Below are positions 26,915-38,354 of a stretch of DNA of 64,000 nucleotides, piece after piece. This DNA comes from an uncultured Paracoccaceae bacterium (GTDB lineage: Bacteria; Pseudomonadota; Alphaproteobacteria; Rhodobacterales; Rhodobacteraceae). Each line of letters begins with the position of its first letter. Positions within the stretch are counted from its first letter, which is position 1. The translations under genes were made by a program, and so were the position numbers. The stretch is taken from contig CANMUM010000001.1 in NCBI GenBank assembly GCA_947501025.1, forward strand, positions 207,600 through 271,599, written 5' to 3'. The notes under the pieces are model-generated. The model was not told the origin of the DNA. It saw only the letters and a list, made by a program, of their open reading frames with translations, and searched no databases.

Positions 26915-28075
26915 ATGACAGAAATGATTTATGGCTCCATGTCGGTGCCCGTCGTTCGCGAAAGCAATTCCAATTGGTGGTATACGATTGATCGTGTGAT
27001 GCTGAGCGCAGTTTTCCTTCTCTTTGCGATTGGGCTTTTGTTGTCCATGGCATCTTCACCCGCACTTGCAGAAAAGAACGGTTTAGCTGAGTTTTATTAT
27101 ACGCAGCGACAGTTTATTTTCGGCTCATTGGCGCTCATCACAATGCTCATATTATCACGTTTTTCTCCTACGATGGTGAGGCGCCTTGGTGTGCTTGGCT
27201 TCTTTTGTGCATTGATCGCGCTTCTTGCTCTTCCTGTGATTGGTACGAATTTCGGCAAAGGGGCAACGCGTTGGATTTCGCTTGGCTTTGCATCTGTGCA
27301 ACCCTCTGAATTTCTTAAGCCTGGCTTTGTGATCATGATTGCATGGTTGGTTGCAGCTGGTAAAATGAAAAATGGCCCGCCAGGTCGTTTGATGGCAACT
27401 TTGCTCACAGGTTTTTTGGTAACTGTGCTTGCGCTTCAGCCTGACTTTGGCCAAGCCACTTTATTGCTATCAGCATTTTTTGCGATCATGTTCGTCGCGG
27501 GATTTAACTATATCTGGATGTTCTGCGTTGCCGTTATTGTGATGTTGGGTGCTCAATTTGCTTATAGCAATTCCGAACACGTCGCAGGGCGTATCGATAG
27601 TTTTCTCTCCGCAGATATCGACCCATATACACAGATTGGCTACGCTGCCAATGCGATTTCAAATGGTGGTTTTTTGGGCGCGGGCGTAGGTGAGGGCACA
27701 GTCAAATATAAACTTCCTGATGCTCATACCGATTTTATCATGGCTGTTGCGGCTGAAGAATATGGTGTTCTGCTGTGTTGGTTGGTTACAGGTGTATTTG
27801 GCTTTATCGTGTTTCGTTCATTTATGAAATTAATGCGCACAGGCGATCATTTTACACGTTTTGCAGGTGTCGGTTTAACCACGCTCTTGGGTGCACAAAG
27901 CATGATCAATCTTGGTGTAGCAGCCCGTTTGTTTCCGACAAAAGGCATGACGCTTCCCTTCATTTCCTATGGTGGGTCATCACTTGTGGCTATTGGGATT
28001 ACATTTGGCTTTTTGCTCGCGCTTACACGTGAACGCTCAACGCCAACACCAATTATACAAGGGATAACAAGATGA
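26915..28075 (+). CDS. ftsW: septal peptidoglycan glycosyltransferase FtsW
   Basis: 386-residue SEDS-family polytopic enzyme that polymerises lipid II at the septum as partner of FtsI. GATRWISLGFASVQPSEFLKP and PFISYGGSSLVA near the end are family signatures. The N-terminus MTEMIYG followed by WWYTIDR resembles FtsW of Rhodobacteraceae as I know them. It follows murD after 54 bases containing a small GGCC hairpin; the ribosome site is weak. Confidence 0.94.
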   Translation: MTEMIYGSMSVPVVRESNSNWWYTIDRVMLSAVFLLFAIGLLLSMASSPALAEKNGLAEFYYTQRQFIFGSLALITMLILSRFSPTMVRRLGVLGFFCALIALLALPVIGTNFGKGATRWISLGFASVQPSEFLKPGFVIMIAWLVAAGKMKNGPPGRLMATLLTGFLVTVLALQPDFGQATLLLSAFFAIMFVAGFNYIWMFCVAVIVMLGAQFAYSNSEHVAGRIDSFLSADIDPYTQIGYAANAISNGGFLGAGVGEGTVKYKLPDAHTDFIMAVAAEEYGVLLCWLVTGVFGFIVFRSFMKLMRTGDHFTRFAGVGLTTLLGAQSMINLGVAARLFPTKGMTLPFISYGGSSLVAIGITFGFLLALTRERSTPTPIIQGITR

Positions 28076-29154
28076 AGCCGGTAATCGTTCTTGCTGCAGG
28101 CGGTACTGGCGGCCATATGTTTCCCGCACAATCGATTGCCGAAAGCTTTGCCGCAAAAGGTTTTGATATCGTTTTGACCACAGATGATCGTGGTATGCGC
28201 TATGCGGATAACTTTGCAGATGATGTTGAGCGGGTTGTTTTGCCAACAGGCAGTTTTTCTCAAGGGTCAATAATAAAGCGATTAATGACTCCGTTTCGCT
28301 TGATGCAAGGTGCGCTATTGGCGCGTAAGGTTTTCAAAAAACATAAACCTGTTTGTGTGATTGGATTTGGTGGATACCCTGCCGCGCCTAGTCTATACAT
28401 GGCGCGCATGAGCGGTGTGCCATATTATATCCATGAGCAAAATGCTGTTCTTGGGCGGGTGAATAAACTTTTCCAAAAGAACGCAAAGCGCGTGGCCTGT
28501 GGATTGTGGCCTGTCGTTGGTTCAGGCGAGAATGCGGTTTATATAGGCAATCCCGTGCGTAGCAATGTCTCTCCATTGGCGCAATCTGCTTTGCCAAAGG
28601 GCGATGCCATTCACCTCGTTGTTTTTGGTGGATCACAAGGTGCGAGTGTGTTTTCGTCAATTCTTCCTTATGCGCTCGCAAAGCTTCCCATTGAATTGCG
28701 CAAAAAGATAAGGCTCACTCAGCAAGCGCGAGAAGGCGAAGTAGATGATTTAAAAAAACGATATCAAGATATGAATGTATCGGTAGAACTTGCTCCATTT
28801 TTCAACGATATGCCTGCGCGCATTGCCAATTCCCATTTTGTTGTGGCGCGCTCAGGCGCTTCGACTTTGGCAGAATTGCAAGTCATAGGGCGCGGTTCCA
28901 TTCTTGTGCCATTGCCAAGCGCAATGAATGATCATCAAAGATTAAACGCGAAAGCTATGGTGTCGGCCAATGCCGCTATTGAATATGATGAAGATCGCCA
29001 TAGCGCTGATGATCTCGCCAAATGGCTCGAAGATATTCTGACCCAGCCCACAGCTTTGGCACGAATGGCCGATGCCGCCCACAAATTGGCGCGCCCAAAT
29101 GCCGCAGAAGATTTATGTGAACTCGTATTGAAAGAATTAAACCATGGACCATAA
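28072..29154 (+). CDS. murG: UDP-GlcNAc:lipid I GlcNAc transferase
   Basis: 360-residue GT28 glycosyltransferase that makes lipid II on the inner face of the membrane. The glycine-rich [13 protein letters not shown] loop binds the lipid diphosphate, FGGSQGA the donor, and [11 protein letters not shown] and [12 protein letters not shown] the uridine side. Coupled to ftsW by ATGA; its end overlaps murC by 11 bases. Confidence 0.96.
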   Translation: MKPVIVLAAGGTGGHMFPAQSIAESFAAKGFDIVLTTDDRGMRYADNFADDVERVVLPTGSFSQGSIIKRLMTPFRLMQGALLARKVFKKHKPVCVIGFGGYPAAPSLYMARMSGVPYYIHEQNAVLGRVNKLFQKNAKRVACGLWPVVGSGENAVYIGNPVRSNVSPLAQSALPKGDAIHLVVFGGSQGASVFSSILPYALAKLPIELRKKIRLTQQAREGEVDDLKKRYQDMNVSVELAPFFNDMPARIANSHFVVARSGASTLAELQVIGRGSILVPLPSAMNDHQRLNAKAMVSANAAIEYDEDRHSADDLAKWLEDILTQPTALARMADAAHKLARPNAAEDLCELVLKELNHGP

Positions 29155-30535
29155 AACCCGTATTCCTCAGCAAATTGGCACAATCCATTTCGTCGGTATT
29201 GGTGGTATTGGTATGTCTGGAATTGCTGAAGTTTTGATGGCTCATGGATTTTCCGTTCAGGGATCCGATGCAAAAGCGAGCGCGATCACGAAGCGCCTTG
29301 AGGAGAAGGGTGCAAAGGTATTCATCGGTCAGAAAGCGGAGAACCTCGACGATGCGGCTGTTGTTGTTATTTCATCGGCGATTAAGCCTGGAAATGCTGA
29401 ATTTGATGGGGCACGTGAACTTGGCCTTCCGATCGTGCGCCGCGCTGAAATGCTTGCCGAATTGATGCGCTTGCGCTCAAATGTTGCTGTGGCGGGAACC
29501 CATGGCAAAACAACGACAACGTCGCTTGTCGCAGCTATGCTTGATGGTGGCAATATGGACCCAACAGTGATCAATGGCGGTATCATTCATAAATATGGCT
29601 CGAATGCGCGTATGGGCAAGGGCGAATGGATGGTTGTCGAGGCTGATGAAAGTGATGGCACTTTTAACCGTTTGCCCGCGACAGTTGCGATCATTACCAA
29701 TATCGATCCTGAGCATCTTGAGCATTATGGTGATTTTGATACCTTGAAAGAAGCGTTTTATACATTCGCATCCAATATCCCATTTTATGGCGCGGCCGTT
29801 TGCTGTGTTGATCATCCTGAGGTGCAAACGCTTGTTTCTAAGCTGCATGATCGCAAGGTGATTACATATGGCATTGGCCCCCAAGCTATGGTGCGGGCAA
29901 CGGATTTGACATTTGATATTGATGGCGCTCATTTCAATGTGACCTTAGAAGGCGAACCCTTTATTGATGACGTTGTTTTGCCGATGCATGGCGAGCATAA
30001 TGTTCAAAACGCGCTTGCGGCCATTGGTGTTGCGGTTCATTTTGGAATTAAGCCTGAAGATATTCAATCATCGCTATTGGCCTTTGGTGGCGTGAATCGC
30101 CGCTTTACCCGTGTCGGTGAGTGGAATGGTGTTCATATCGTTGATGATTATGCCCATCACCCTGTGGAAATTCAGGCTGTTCTTCGCGCGGCGCGCCAAG
30201 CATCAACGGGTCGCGTCATCGCTTTCCATCAACCTCATCGCTACACGCGGCTGGATAATTTATGGGAAGATTTTTGTACATGTTTTAATGATGCCGATAT
30301 TGTTGGCATTAATGATGTCTATGCTGCGGGCACGGATCCGATTGAAGGGCGTGAAGGAACGGATCTTGCTCAAGGCATTCGTGATCATGGCCATCGTTCA
30401 TCTCATTATGTGGCGGGCGAAAACGAGCTTCAAGCTTTTGTCAAAGAGAATGCCAAAGCGGGTGACATTGTGATTTGCTGTGGCGCGGGAACAATTTCAA
30501 GCTGGGCACATGATCTGATTGAAAAACTTGGATAA
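29144..30535 (+). CDS. murC: UDP-MurNAc L-alanine ligase
   Basis: 463-residue first Mur ligase, adding L-Ala to UDP-MurNAc. [21 protein letters not shown] loop [30 protein letters not shown] and [12 protein letters not shown] [10 protein letters not shown] are conserved. Confidence 0.96.
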   Translation: MDHKTRIPQQIGTIHFVGIGGIGMSGIAEVLMAHGFSVQGSDAKASAITKRLEEKGAKVFIGQKAENLDDAAVVVISSAIKPGNAEFDGARELGLPIVRRAEMLAELMRLRSNVAVAGTHGKTTTTSLVAAMLDGGNMDPTVINGGIIHKYGSNARMGKGEWMVVEADESDGTFNRLPATVAIITNIDPEHLEHYGDFDTLKEAFYTFASNIPFYGAAVCCVDHPEVQTLVSKLHDRKVITYGIGPQAMVRATDLTFDIDGAHFNVTLEGEPFIDDVVLPMHGEHNVQNALAAIGVAVHFGIKPEDIQSSLLAFGGVNRRFTRVGEWNGVHIVDDYAHHPVEIQAVLRAARQASTGRVIAFHQPHRYTRLDNLWEDFCTCFNDADIVGINDVYAAGTDPIEGREGTDLAQGIRDHGHRSSHYVAGENELQAFVKENAKAGDIVICCGAGTISSWAHDLIEKLG

Positions 30536-30554
30536 ACCTCTGGAGATCAAACGC

Positions 30555-31511
30555 ATGAATATGTCTGAACTTGCTCAAGCTTTTGATCTAAAAGCAAGTC
30601 AACCTCTCGCAGGGCTATCTTGGTTGCGCACGGGCGGCAATGCCGATTGGTTTTTTCAACCCAAAGATGCAGAGCATCTCGCAGATTTTTTGAAAGCTTG
30701 CCCAGATGATGTTCCACTATTCCCAATGGGGGTCGGCTCGAACACAATCTTTCGAGATGGCGGTGTTGAGGGTGTCGTGATCCGCCTTGGCCGCGCCTTT
30801 ATGGGCTTAGATTTTTTAGATGATGGCCGTGTTCATGTGGGGGCGGCGATGCTTGATGCGATGCTCGCGCGCAAGGCCGCAGATGAAGGTATTGATCTCA
30901 CTTTTTTGCGCACAATCCCTGGGGCTATTGGCGGCGCAATCGCTATGAATGCAGGCTGTTATGGCGCATATATCGCCGACATCACCGAAGAAATCCATAT
31001 TTTAACACGTGATGGAGAACGGCAAACATTGCAAGGATCCGACGTTCAATTTGATTATCGCTTCACCCATTTGCCCCAAGGGTGCGTGATCCTTGGCGCT
31101 ATATTAAAAGGCTCAAAAGCTGACCCTGCCGCGCTCCATGCCCAAATGGAAGACGCGCTTGCTAAGCGTGAAGCGAGCCAGCCCACAAAAGAGCGTTCAT
31201 GTGGATCAACATTTCGCAATCCTATCGGACATTCATCGACGGGAGCGGAAGGTGAGGACCATTCACTGAAAGCTTGGAAAGTTATTGATGATGCAGGGCT
31301 TCGCGGCACAACAATTGGTGGGGCGCAAATGTCAGAAATGCATCCCAATTTTCTCATCAATATGGGTGATGCGACTTCATATGATCTTGAGGCGCTTGGC
31401 GAGCATGTGCGCGCAACAGTTCTTGAAAAATCAGGCATTGATTTGACATGGGAAATTAAACGTATTGGGCGCTTCGCAAAAGACCAAAGCCCAAAATGGA
31501 CCATATTGTAA
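30555..31511 (+). CDS. murB: UDP-N-acetylenolpyruvoylglucosamine reductase
   Basis: 318-residue FAD enzyme that reduces UDP-GlcNAc-enolpyruvate to UDP-MurNAc. LSWLRTGGNADW, the FAD loop GVGSNTIFRDGG, TIPGAIGGAIAMNAGCYG, CGSTFRNP and the glutamate in MHPNFLIN indicate the shorter type II MurB. The start is ATG 30555 (GGAG nine bases upstream); the frame extends upstream into murC without support. Confidence 0.94.
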   Translation: MNMSELAQAFDLKASQPLAGLSWLRTGGNADWFFQPKDAEHLADFLKACPDDVPLFPMGVGSNTIFRDGGVEGVVIRLGRAFMGLDFLDDGRVHVGAAMLDAMLARKAADEGIDLTFLRTIPGAIGGAIAMNAGCYGAYIADITEEIHILTRDGERQTLQGSDVQFDYRFTHLPQGCVILGAILKGSKADPAALHAQMEDALAKREASQPTKERSCGSTFRNPIGHSSTGAEGEDHSLKAWKVIDDAGLRGTTIGGAQMSEMHPNFLINMGDATSYDLEALGEHVRATVLEKSGIDLTWEIKRIGRFAKDQSPKWTIL

Positions 31512-31621
31512 GCGGATTTTCGCAGCATATGTTTGAGGGCGCTTGATTTCATCGGCAAAATCTTGCAAAGGTTAAGGTAAGCTAGAAAACTAGCAATTAT
31601 AATTGAGCGAGTTGAGGATTT

Positions 31622-32533
31622 ATGAGCGGGAAATCACTCCGTGTAGCGGTGCTATTGGGCGGCCTTTCGGCTGAGCGAGAGGTATCTTTGGTGTCAGGTC
31701 GCGAATGTGCCGATGCTTGCGAGCGTTTGGGTCATGAAACCATCCGAATTGATGTTGGGCGCGATGTTGCAATGCAATTGGCGGAGGCAAAGCCAGATAT
31801 TGTGCTGAATGCGCTTCACGGTCGTTTTGGCGAAGATGGAACCATCCAAGGTCTTCTTGATATAATGAACTTGCCTTATACGCATTCAGGTGTGCTTGCA
31901 TCGGCTATTGCGATGGATAAAGAGAAAACCAAGCTTGTTTACCGTGAGGCGGGATTGCCCGTTGCTCATAGCGTTTTGGTGAAATCAGAAGATGCACGCA
32001 AAGCGCACCCATTCCAGCCCCCTTATGTGATCAAGCCCTATAATGAAGGATCATCGGTCGGGATTTATATTGTCGATGAAAATTCGAACGGCCCCGCGCA
32101 GCTCTCAAATGATATGCCAGAATGGGTTATGGCCGAAGCATTTCTTCCTGGCCGTGAATTGACCGTTGGGGTGATGGGGGATCGGGCTTTATGCGTCACT
32201 GAAATCCTTACCGAGGGTTGGTATGATTACGATTCCAAATATAAAGAGGGCGGCTCGCGCCATGTTTTGCCCGCGGATTTGCCAGAAGATGTCACAGAGA
32301 TTTGTCTTGAATATGCACTTCGTGCCCATAATGCTTTGGGATGTCGAGGAATGTCGCGTACAGATTTTCGCTATGATGAAAGCAAGGGTGTTGATGGAGT
32401 TTTCTTGCTTGAAACGAACACTCAACCGGGTATGACGCCAACATCGCTTGCTCCTGAGCAGGCAGCTCATTGTGGTGTTTCATTTGATGAGCTTATCAAA
32501 TGGATGCTGGAGGACGCATCATGTTGTCGTTAA
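31622..32533 (+). CDS. ddl: D-alanine--D-alanine ligase
   Basis: 303-residue ATP-grasp enzyme making the dipeptide used by Mur[29 protein letters not shown], the ATP lysine in [15 protein letters not shown], and [23 protein letters not shown] are the DdlB marks. A 110-base gap before it contains a short GCTAG-AAAA-CTAGC hairpin at 31581-31594; it overlaps ftsQ by 13 bases. Confidence 0.96.
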   Translation: MSGKSLRVAVLLGGLSAEREVSLVSGRECADACERLGHETIRIDVGRDVAMQLAEAKPDIVLNALHGRFGEDGTIQGLLDIMNLPYTHSGVLASAIAMDKEKTKLVYREAGLPVAHSVLVKSEDARKAHPFQPPYVIKPYNEGSSVGIYIVDENSNGPAQLSNDMPEWVMAEAFLPGRELTVGVMGDRALCVTEILTEGWYDYDSKYKEGGSRHVLPADLPEDVTEICLEYALRAHNALGCRGMSRTDFRYDESKGVDGVFLLETNTQPGMTPTSLAPEQAAHCGVSFDELIKWMLEDASCCR

Positions 32534-33381
32534 GGCATAATCCCCATGCGGCACCTAGTCGTTGGCAATATCGCTTCAGCCGCTTTTTGCTCTCTCGCCT
32601 TTATTGGGTGCTTACGCGTTTTGTCGCGCCTATTGCTCTTATTTTGTTTGTGGTGTTTCAACTTTGGACATCTCAAGGCATGCGTCAAATGGTTGCAGAT
32701 ACAAAAGCGAGCATATTTCAAAAAATTGCGTATTTGCCATTTTTTGTGGTTGATGATGTGGTTATATCAAATGCGACAGCTTTGCGCGAAGAAGAAATAA
32801 TGAGCTTTATTGATATTCAAGCACCAAAAAGCATTTTGGAATTTGATCGTGATGAAATGCGCAAAAATTTGAGCCAAATGGATGCGGTAGGTTCATCAGA
32901 AATCCGTTATAACTATACGGGAACGATGGAAATTATCCTAGAACCCCGCATTCCTGCAATGATCTATTATGATGGTGCGTTATTTGAAACGATTGATGAA
33001 TCAGGTCACCGTGTCGAGGGTTTGGCGGATCGTTCTGGCCGTGAAGAGTTGTTCGTGATCAGTGGTGAGGGCGCGAAGGACTCTGCTGGAGAAGCCATGC
33101 GTATTGTGAAAATGCTGAATCCTCTCGCAGATCGGGTACGTGGCCTCGTTCGCGTTGGCGGGCGTCGTTGGGATGTTGTGCTGACAAATGGCGCAATACT
33201 TATGCTGCCTGCTGAAAGTCCCATGAGTGCATTGCAGCTCATCTTGAAGCAACACCGTACGAATGAAGTGCTGAACCGTGAAATCCAATCTTATGATATG
33301 CGCATACCCGCACGCCCCATATTGCGGGTAAGCCCCGTGTTTGCGGCTGAAATCGAAACGACGATCGCAGACCAATCATGA
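32521..33381 (+). CDS. ftsQ: cell division protein FtsQ
   Basis: 286-residue bitopic divisome protein. Basic cytoplasmic N-terminus, one transmembrane helix (about residues 36-58), then a POTRA domain ([22 protein letters not shown]) and the FtsQ domain with [12 protein letters not shown]. The start is ATG 32521, seven bases after GGAGGA and within the 3' end of ddl. The stop overlaps ftsA as ATGA. Confidence 0.93.
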   Translation: MLSLRHNPHAAPSRWQYRFSRFLLSRLYWVLTRFVAPIALILFVVFQLWTSQGMRQMVADTKASIFQKIAYLPFFVVDDVVISNATALREEEIMSFIDIQAPKSILEFDRDEMRKNLSQMDAVGSSEIRYNYTGTMEIILEPRIPAMIYYDGALFETIDESGHRVEGLADRSGREELFVISGEGAKDSAGEAMRIVKMLNPLADRVRGLVRVGGRRWDVVLTNGAILMLPAESPMSALQLILKQHRTNEVLNREIQSYDMRIPARPILRVSPVFAAEIETTIADQS

Positions 33382-34688
33382 TAGAAAATGCCCGCCATAA
33401 AAGAGAAATGCGTATTCGGCGCGATTCTGTAATCAAGCGCTCACCCATAGTTATGTTGGATATCGGTTCGTCAAAAATAGCGGCTATGATTGTGCAATTT
33501 ATGGCGCCAGAAAATATGGAGCAAGCAGGGCATAGTTTCCGTATATTAGCGTCACTTGAAATGGTTTCGCAAGGTGTTCGTTATGGTGAGGTTGCGACTA
33601 TGGTCCAATTTCAAAAAGACATCATGCGTATTTTGCAAAATGTACAGCGCGCTGCGGGGATTAAGATCGATTATGCGGCTGTTTGTTTTTCGGGTGGTCG
33701 CCCAGAATCATTTGGTGCCACGGGTGAGGTGGCGGTTGAAAGTGGTGAGGTGACTGAAAATGATATTGCGCGTGCAATGCTCGCATGTGAATTTCCGATA
33801 TTGCCAGATGGGCGCGAGTTCATCCATGCCCTTCCCATTAATTTTACGCTTGATCACAACACAGGCCTTGATGATCCAAGGGGGCAAATTGGCGCTCGCC
33901 TTGCTGTTGATATGCATTTGCTCGCGGTTGACTCCTCAACCGTTCACAATCTCGAGCAAGCGATCAGAAGCACAGATATTGAACTTGTTTCATTAACGAC
34001 AAGTCCGTTTATGACAGGGCTTGCGGTTTTGACTGAGGATGAAATGAAGCGCGGCGCAGCCGTTATAGATTTTGGTGCAATGACCACATCTGTATCTGTT
34101 TTTTATGCAGGTCAACTCATGTATGTGAAGAATATTCGCATCGGTGGTTACCATGTCACAAGCGATATTTCTCAAGCTCTCGGCATTAGCTTTCAGATGG
34201 CTGAGCGTTTGAAGAATTTGCATGGCGGTGTTGAGGCGACAGCGCAAGATGACCGTGAGACGATTGATTTAAGCGATGGTTCTGAGACTGAGTTTCAAGA
34301 ACGCCGAACCATTACACGTACTGAACTGATTGGCATCATTCGTCCCCGACTTGAAGAAATATTTGAAGAAGTTCTGTCCCTTCTTACGGAGGCAGGCCTT
34401 GATGAAATACCAAGTCAGCGTTTCGTTGTTGCGGGCGGTGCTAGTCAAATAGCTGGTCTTGAGGGGCTTGCTGAGCGCTTCTTGCGTCAGCGTGTTCGAA
34501 TGGGCAGAACGATCAAGCTTGCTGGAGCATCTGCGCAACAAACAACTGCGGGGTTTGGTGCGGTTTCAGGCTTGGCTGTGCATACCGCAAAGCCAAAAGA
34601 TGAAATGTGGGATTTTGTGAACCCAAATTCTGGCCGTTCGCTTTTGAATATGAGGTCTATTTTTAGCTGGTTTAAAGAAAACTGGTAA
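33378..34688 (+). CDS. ftsA: cell division protein FtsA
   Basis: 436-residue actin-like ATPase that tethers FtsZ to the membrane. The phosphate-1 loop VMLDIGSSKIAAMI, the 1C domain, the phosphate-2 segment VIDFGAMTTSVSVF and the adenosine motif FVVAGGASQIAGLEGLAE are present. It ends in a hydrophobic/basic helix, MRSIFSWFKENW, that fits the amphipathic membrane-targeting sequence. Confidence 0.95.
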   Translation: MIENARHKREMRIRRDSVIKRSPIVMLDIGSSKIAAMIVQFMAPENMEQAGHSFRILASLEMVSQGVRYGEVATMVQFQKDIMRILQNVQRAAGIKIDYAAVCFSGGRPESFGATGEVAVESGEVTENDIARAMLACEFPILPDGREFIHALPINFTLDHNTGLDDPRGQIGARLAVDMHLLAVDSSTVHNLEQAIRSTDIELVSLTTSPFMTGLAVLTEDEMKRGAAVIDFGAMTTSVSVFYAGQLMYVKNIRIGGYHVTSDISQALGISFQMAERLKNLHGGVEATAQDDRETIDLSDGSETEFQERRTITRTELIGIIRPRLEEIFEEVLSLLTEAGLDEIPSQRFVVAGGASQIAGLEGLAERFLRQRVRMGRTIKLAGASAQQTTAGFGAVSGLAVHTAKPKDEMWDFVNPNSGRSLLNMRSIFSWFKENW

Positions 34689-34831
34689 AAAAACTCCAAT
34701 TGTCAAAAAAACTTCGTGACAGTGATTCGCGTTTGCGCTAAGATATTTCTAATAAAAATATATAAAAAACTATTGAGTAGAAAAATCTGAGGCAACTGCA
34801 CCCATTTCATGGGGCGATGAAAGGCAAGAAA

Positions 34832-36370
34832 ATGACTTTAAAATTACATATCCCGGAAACCCGTGACCTAAAGCCGCGCTTAACTGTATTTGGTGTTGGT
34901 GGAGCTGGCGGTAACGCTGTTAACAACATGATCGCGCGCTCGCTTGAGGGTGTAGATTTTGTGGTGGCAAATACGGACGCGCAAGCGCTTGAATTGAATG
35001 ACGCTGTTCACAAACTTCAACTTGGCGAAGAATTGACAGAAGGCCTCGGTGCTGGTGCAAAACCTGAAATCGGTGCTGGTGCAGCAGAAGAAAGCTTGGA
35101 GCGTATTGTTGACCTTCTTAAAGGTTCGCATATGTGCTTTATCACAGCTGGCATGGGTGGCGGCACAGGTACTGGCGCTGCACCAATTATTGCGCAAGCA
35201 GCTCGTGAGCTTGGTATTTTGACAATTGGTGTTGTGACGAAGCCATTCTCTTTTGAAGGTTCGCGTCGCATGAAGCAAGCCGAAGAGGGCATTAAAGAGC
35301 TTCAGCAATATGTCGACACATTGATCATTATTCCGAACCAAAACCTTTTCTTGCTCGCCAATGAGCAAACAACATTTACTGAAGCTTTTGGTATGGCTGA
35401 TGATGTTCTTTATCAAGGTGTTAAGGGTGTGACTGATTTGATGGTCCGTCCTGGACTTGTGAACCTCGATTTTGCAGATATTCGTTCGGTTATGGACGAG
35501 ATGGGCAAAGCGATGATGGGTACTGGTGAGGCCGATGGCGAAGATCGTGCGATCCTTGCGGCCGAGCGCGCAATTGATAATCCGCTTCTTGATGAGGTTT
35601 CATTGAAAGGTGCACGTGGTGTATTGATCAATATTACAGGTGGCGATGATATGTCGCTATTTGAAATTGATGAAGCGTCAAATAAAATCCGTGAACAAGT
35701 CGATTCCGAAGCCAATATCATTTTTGGTGCAACAAAAGATCCAAGCATGGAAGGCAAAATCCGTGTTTCAGTTGTTGCAACTGGCATTGATGCAGAGGAA
35801 AGCGCTGCAACGCATACAACAAATGTTTCACGCCGCACTCAAGCTGTGGCAGAAGCTCCAAAAGAGGCTGATCTGTTCGAAAAAGCTGAAGTTGAGGTTG
35901 CTCCAGTTGTAGAGCAAGCGCCTGCTGAACCAGCATATGAAGCGCCGCAACAAGCCGCTTTTGTAGGTGAAGCTACACAAAACGTGGAGCCTGAAATTTC
36001 GCAAGCACCTGCAGCGCCTGTTGAAGTGGCCGCTGAAGATCCGCGCGATTTGGTGCTCGCTCGTATGCAGCAAGCTGCAGCAACGGCGCAACCCGCAGCA
36101 CCTGTCTACAAGGAAGAGGTGCCGCGTGCGGCACCAGAACGCCAAAGCCGCTTTGGTATTGATAGCATGATCCGCCGTATGTCTGGTGCGAATGAGGGGC
36201 CAACTCCTGTTGCCGCCCGTACAGAGCAGCCGCGTACTGTTCAGGTTCATGAACGCAGTCAAACTGAGCAAGAAGTTGCTAAACCAGCAGCTGTTCAGGA
36301 ACCAAGATTGAATGACGTTGAGCGCGAACGTGTTGATATTCCAGCATTTTTACGTCGCCAAGCGAATTAA
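34832..36370 (+). CDS. ftsZ: tubulin-like division GTPase FtsZ
   Basis: 512-residue protein that forms the Z ring. The GTPase core has [12 protein letters not shown], the tubulin signature [12 protein letters not shown], and the T7-loop region [16 protein letters not shown] long Ala/Pro/Glu/Gln-rich linker (residues about 320-445) is followed by the basic [14 protein letters not shown] segment and the tail [11 protein letters not shown], which binds FtsA and other partners. Length above 500 is common in Alphaproteobacteria. The start is ATG 34832 with AAGG before it; the 143-base gap after ftsA contains AT-rich promoter-like sequence and a CCCAT-TTC-ATGGG hairpin at 34801-34813. Confidence 0.96.
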   Translation: MTLKLHIPETRDLKPRLTVFGVGGAGGNAVNNMIARSLEGVDFVVANTDAQALELNDAVHKLQLGEELTEGLGAGAKPEIGAGAAEESLERIVDLLKGSHMCFITAGMGGGTGTGAAPIIAQAARELGILTIGVVTKPFSFEGSRRMKQAEEGIKELQQYVDTLIIIPNQNLFLLANEQTTFTEAFGMADDVLYQGVKGVTDLMVRPGLVNLDFADIRSVMDEMGKAMMGTGEADGEDRAILAAERAIDNPLLDEVSLKGARGVLINITGGDDMSLFEIDEASNKIREQVDSEANIIFGATKDPSMEGKIRVSVVATGIDAEESAATHTTNVSRRTQAVAEAPKEADLFEKAEVEVAPVVEQAPAEPAYEAPQQAAFVGEATQNVEPEISQAPAAPVEVAAEDPRDLVLARMQQAAATAQPAAPVYKEEVPRAAPERQSRFGIDSMIRRMSGANEGPTPVAARTEQPRTVQVHERSQTEQEVAKPAAVQEPRLNDVERERVDIPAFLRRQAN

Positions 36371-36392
36371 TCGTCCAATATGTTTTGTAAAG

Positions 36393-36420
36393 AAAGCCCA
36401 GCCATTTGGTTGGGCTTTTT
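36393..36420 (+). terminator. Rho-independent terminator after ftsZ
   Basis: AAAGCCCAGCC pairs with GGTTGGGCTTT (11 pairs, one G-T) around a four-base loop and runs into T's. It ends the dcw transcript and separates it from lpxC. Confidence 0.9.
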
Positions 36421-36518
36421 CCATTTAGGGCGTTAATGTTTCAAGCTGTTACAATGAGTGATTTGAGCTTTTGGAGTTATAGAGTTAAAAATATTTTAAA
36501 AAGTTGGGTATTCTATAA

Positions 36519-37427
36519 ATGCAAAAAACAACATTAAATCCTGTTCACATATCAGGGATCGGATTGCACACGGGTAAGACTGTCAATATGCGGATCCTAC
36601 CAGCTGGTGTGCATGAGGGCATTGTATTTGAACGCATAGATGTTGGAGATACCCCATTTCGGATTGACGCTCGTTTTTTCAATGTTACGGAGACGACGCT
36701 GAATACGCGCCTTGGTGGTGATATTTATGTGTCAACGATTGAACATTTAATGGCTGCATTTGCAGGACTTGGTATAACCAATGTCACTGTCCAACTTGAT
36801 GGACCAGAGGTGCCGATTATGGATGGCTCATCACATGCATTTGTAAAGAAGCTTTGGGATGCACAAATTGTTGAGCAGGGTGCGCCCGCATCCGTATTTA
36901 AAATTACAAAAGAAGTTTGCGTTATTGATGATGATGGGGCATTTGCGAAATTATCGCCTGCATCGGGCTTTTCCATCAGCTTTGATATCGATTTTGAAGG
37001 CACGGCTATTGGACATCAAGAAGCTGCGTTTAACATGGCGAACGGAAAATTTATCCGTGAACTTGCCAATTGCCGAACGTTTTGTCGTAAAAAAGAAGCG
37101 GATTTGATGCTTCAAAATGGCTTGGGGCTGGGTGGTAGCTTGGATAATGCTGTTGTTATGGATGGTATGGAAATTCTTAATGCGGAAGGCTTCAGACGTG
37201 AAGATGAAGCTGTGCGCCATAAAATGCTAGATGCTTTGGGTGATCTTTACCTTATTGGTGGCTTTATTGAGGGGCATTATGAAGGGCACCGTGCTGGTCA
37301 TAGGTTAACGAACTTGCTTTTGAAAAAGCTGTTTGCCGAAAACGCCGTACAAAAAACAGCTGCTCGTCCAGATGTCATTGAAAAATTGCCTGGCTTTAAC
37401 ATTGAACAGCGTGATTTCGCCGCTTAA
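36519..37427 (+). CDS. lpxC: UDP-3-O-acyl-GlcNAc deacetylase
   Basis: 302-residue zinc enzyme of the committed step of lipid A synthesis. HISGIGLHTGK, zinc histidine in STIEHLMAAFAGL, EVPIMDGSS, zinc residues in HKMLDALGDLYLIG, and the catalytic GHRAGHRL histidine are all in place. No clear ribosome site precedes ATG 36519. Confidence 0.96.
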   Translation: MQKTTLNPVHISGIGLHTGKTVNMRILPAGVHEGIVFERIDVGDTPFRIDARFFNVTETTLNTRLGGDIYVSTIEHLMAAFAGLGITNVTVQLDGPEVPIMDGSSHAFVKKLWDAQIVEQGAPASVFKITKEVCVIDDDGAFAKLSPASGFSISFDIDFEGTAIGHQEAAFNMANGKFIRELANCRTFCRKKEADLMLQNGLGLGGSLDNAVVMDGMEILNAEGFRREDEAVRHKMLDALGDLYLIGGFIEGHYEGHRAGHRLTNLLLKKLFAENAVQKTAARPDVIEKLPGFNIEQRDFAA

Positions 37428-37542
37428 AGCTGATTAACAATTTCACTGATTTTAGCAATGAATCGCTTGAAGCGTGTATCAAGTATTGAACCTTAGCTCA
37501 CTTCAGATTATTACTATTCCAAGTTATCGAGAAGTCCTAATT

Positions 37543-38352
37543 TTGAACAATCTAAAAAAATCCACTATATTGCTCTCATGCCTATTTGTGATGGGGTGCA
37601 ATCAGGGTGGTAAAAACATTGTGGTAAATGAAAACACGCCTGCTGCTGACATATTTGCGGCGGCAAAAAAAGAGCAGGCACGTGGACAAGGAACAGAGGC
37701 TGGTGATTACTACATCGAGGTTGAACGTTTATATCCTTACACACCTGAGGCCGAGCAAGCCTTAATACTCGCAGCCCAAGCCTATCATGATGATAATGCG
37801 CTTTTGGAAAGCCGTATCTCTGCAGAGCGCTATTTGCAGTTTTTCCCAGGGTCAGAAAATGCAGCTCTTGCGCAATATCTCGTAGCACTCAGCTATTATG
37901 AAGGTATCGTGGATATTACACGTGATCAAGAGCGCACCTTTCAAGCGCTACAAGAGCTGCAAAAAGTCATGGATAATCACCCAAATACTGAATATGCGAA
38001 ACTGGCAGAACCAAAATTTGACCTTTGCTTGAACCAATTGGCGGGTAAAGAGATGGAAATTGGTCGTTACTATCTCGCAAGATCAGAATTTGTGGGAGCA
38101 ATAAGCCGTTTTAAAGCTGTGATAACAGAATATCCTGAGAATAGACACAAGGCTGAAGCATATCATCGCTTGATTGAGGCTTATTTGTCTTTGGGAATTC
38201 CTGGTGAGGCGAGTAAGGTATATGCTGAATTTGCGAGCTATAATAAAGATAGCGAATGGTATGCCCGCTCAACATCACTGCTGAACACTGGGACTCAGAC
38301 CAATGCTGGCGCCAACCCTTTGCGTAAGATTTTCTTGGGTAGCTGGCAATAA
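37543..38352 (+). CDS. bamD: outer-membrane assembly lipoprotein BamD
   Basis: 269-residue TPR lipoprotein of the BAM complex. From TTG 37543 the product begins MNNLKKSTILLSCLFVMGC, a lipoprotein signal with Cys19, and then reads AADIFAAAKKEQARGQGTE and a series of TPR helices (AEQALILAAQAYHDDNALL and so on). The upstream 23 codons in the same frame do not look like a signal peptide, so TTG with GAGAAG eight bases before is preferred. It lies between lpxC and recN, a conserved alphaproteobacterial order. Confidence 0.9.
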   Translation: MNNLKKSTILLSCLFVMGCNQGGKNIVVNENTPAADIFAAAKKEQARGQGTEAGDYYIEVERLYPYTPEAEQALILAAQAYHDDNALLESRISAERYLQFFPGSENAALAQYLVALSYYEGIVDITRDQERTFQALQELQKVMDNHPNTEYAKLAEPKFDLCLNQLAGKEMEIGRYYLARSEFVGAISRFKAVITEYPENRHKAEAYHRLIEAYLSLGIPGEASKVYAEFASYNKDSEWYARSTSLLNTGTQTNAGANPLRKIFLGSWQ

Positions 38353-38354
38353 AC

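Noticed and set aside
32500..32520. Longer ftsQ start at 32500
   Set aside because: The extra seven codons overlap the ribosome site GGAGGA that clearly serves ATG 32521.
36436..36537. 33-codon plus-strand frame overlapping the lpxC start
   Set aside because: Weak ribosome site and unremarkable product; the region is better read as the lpxC leader.
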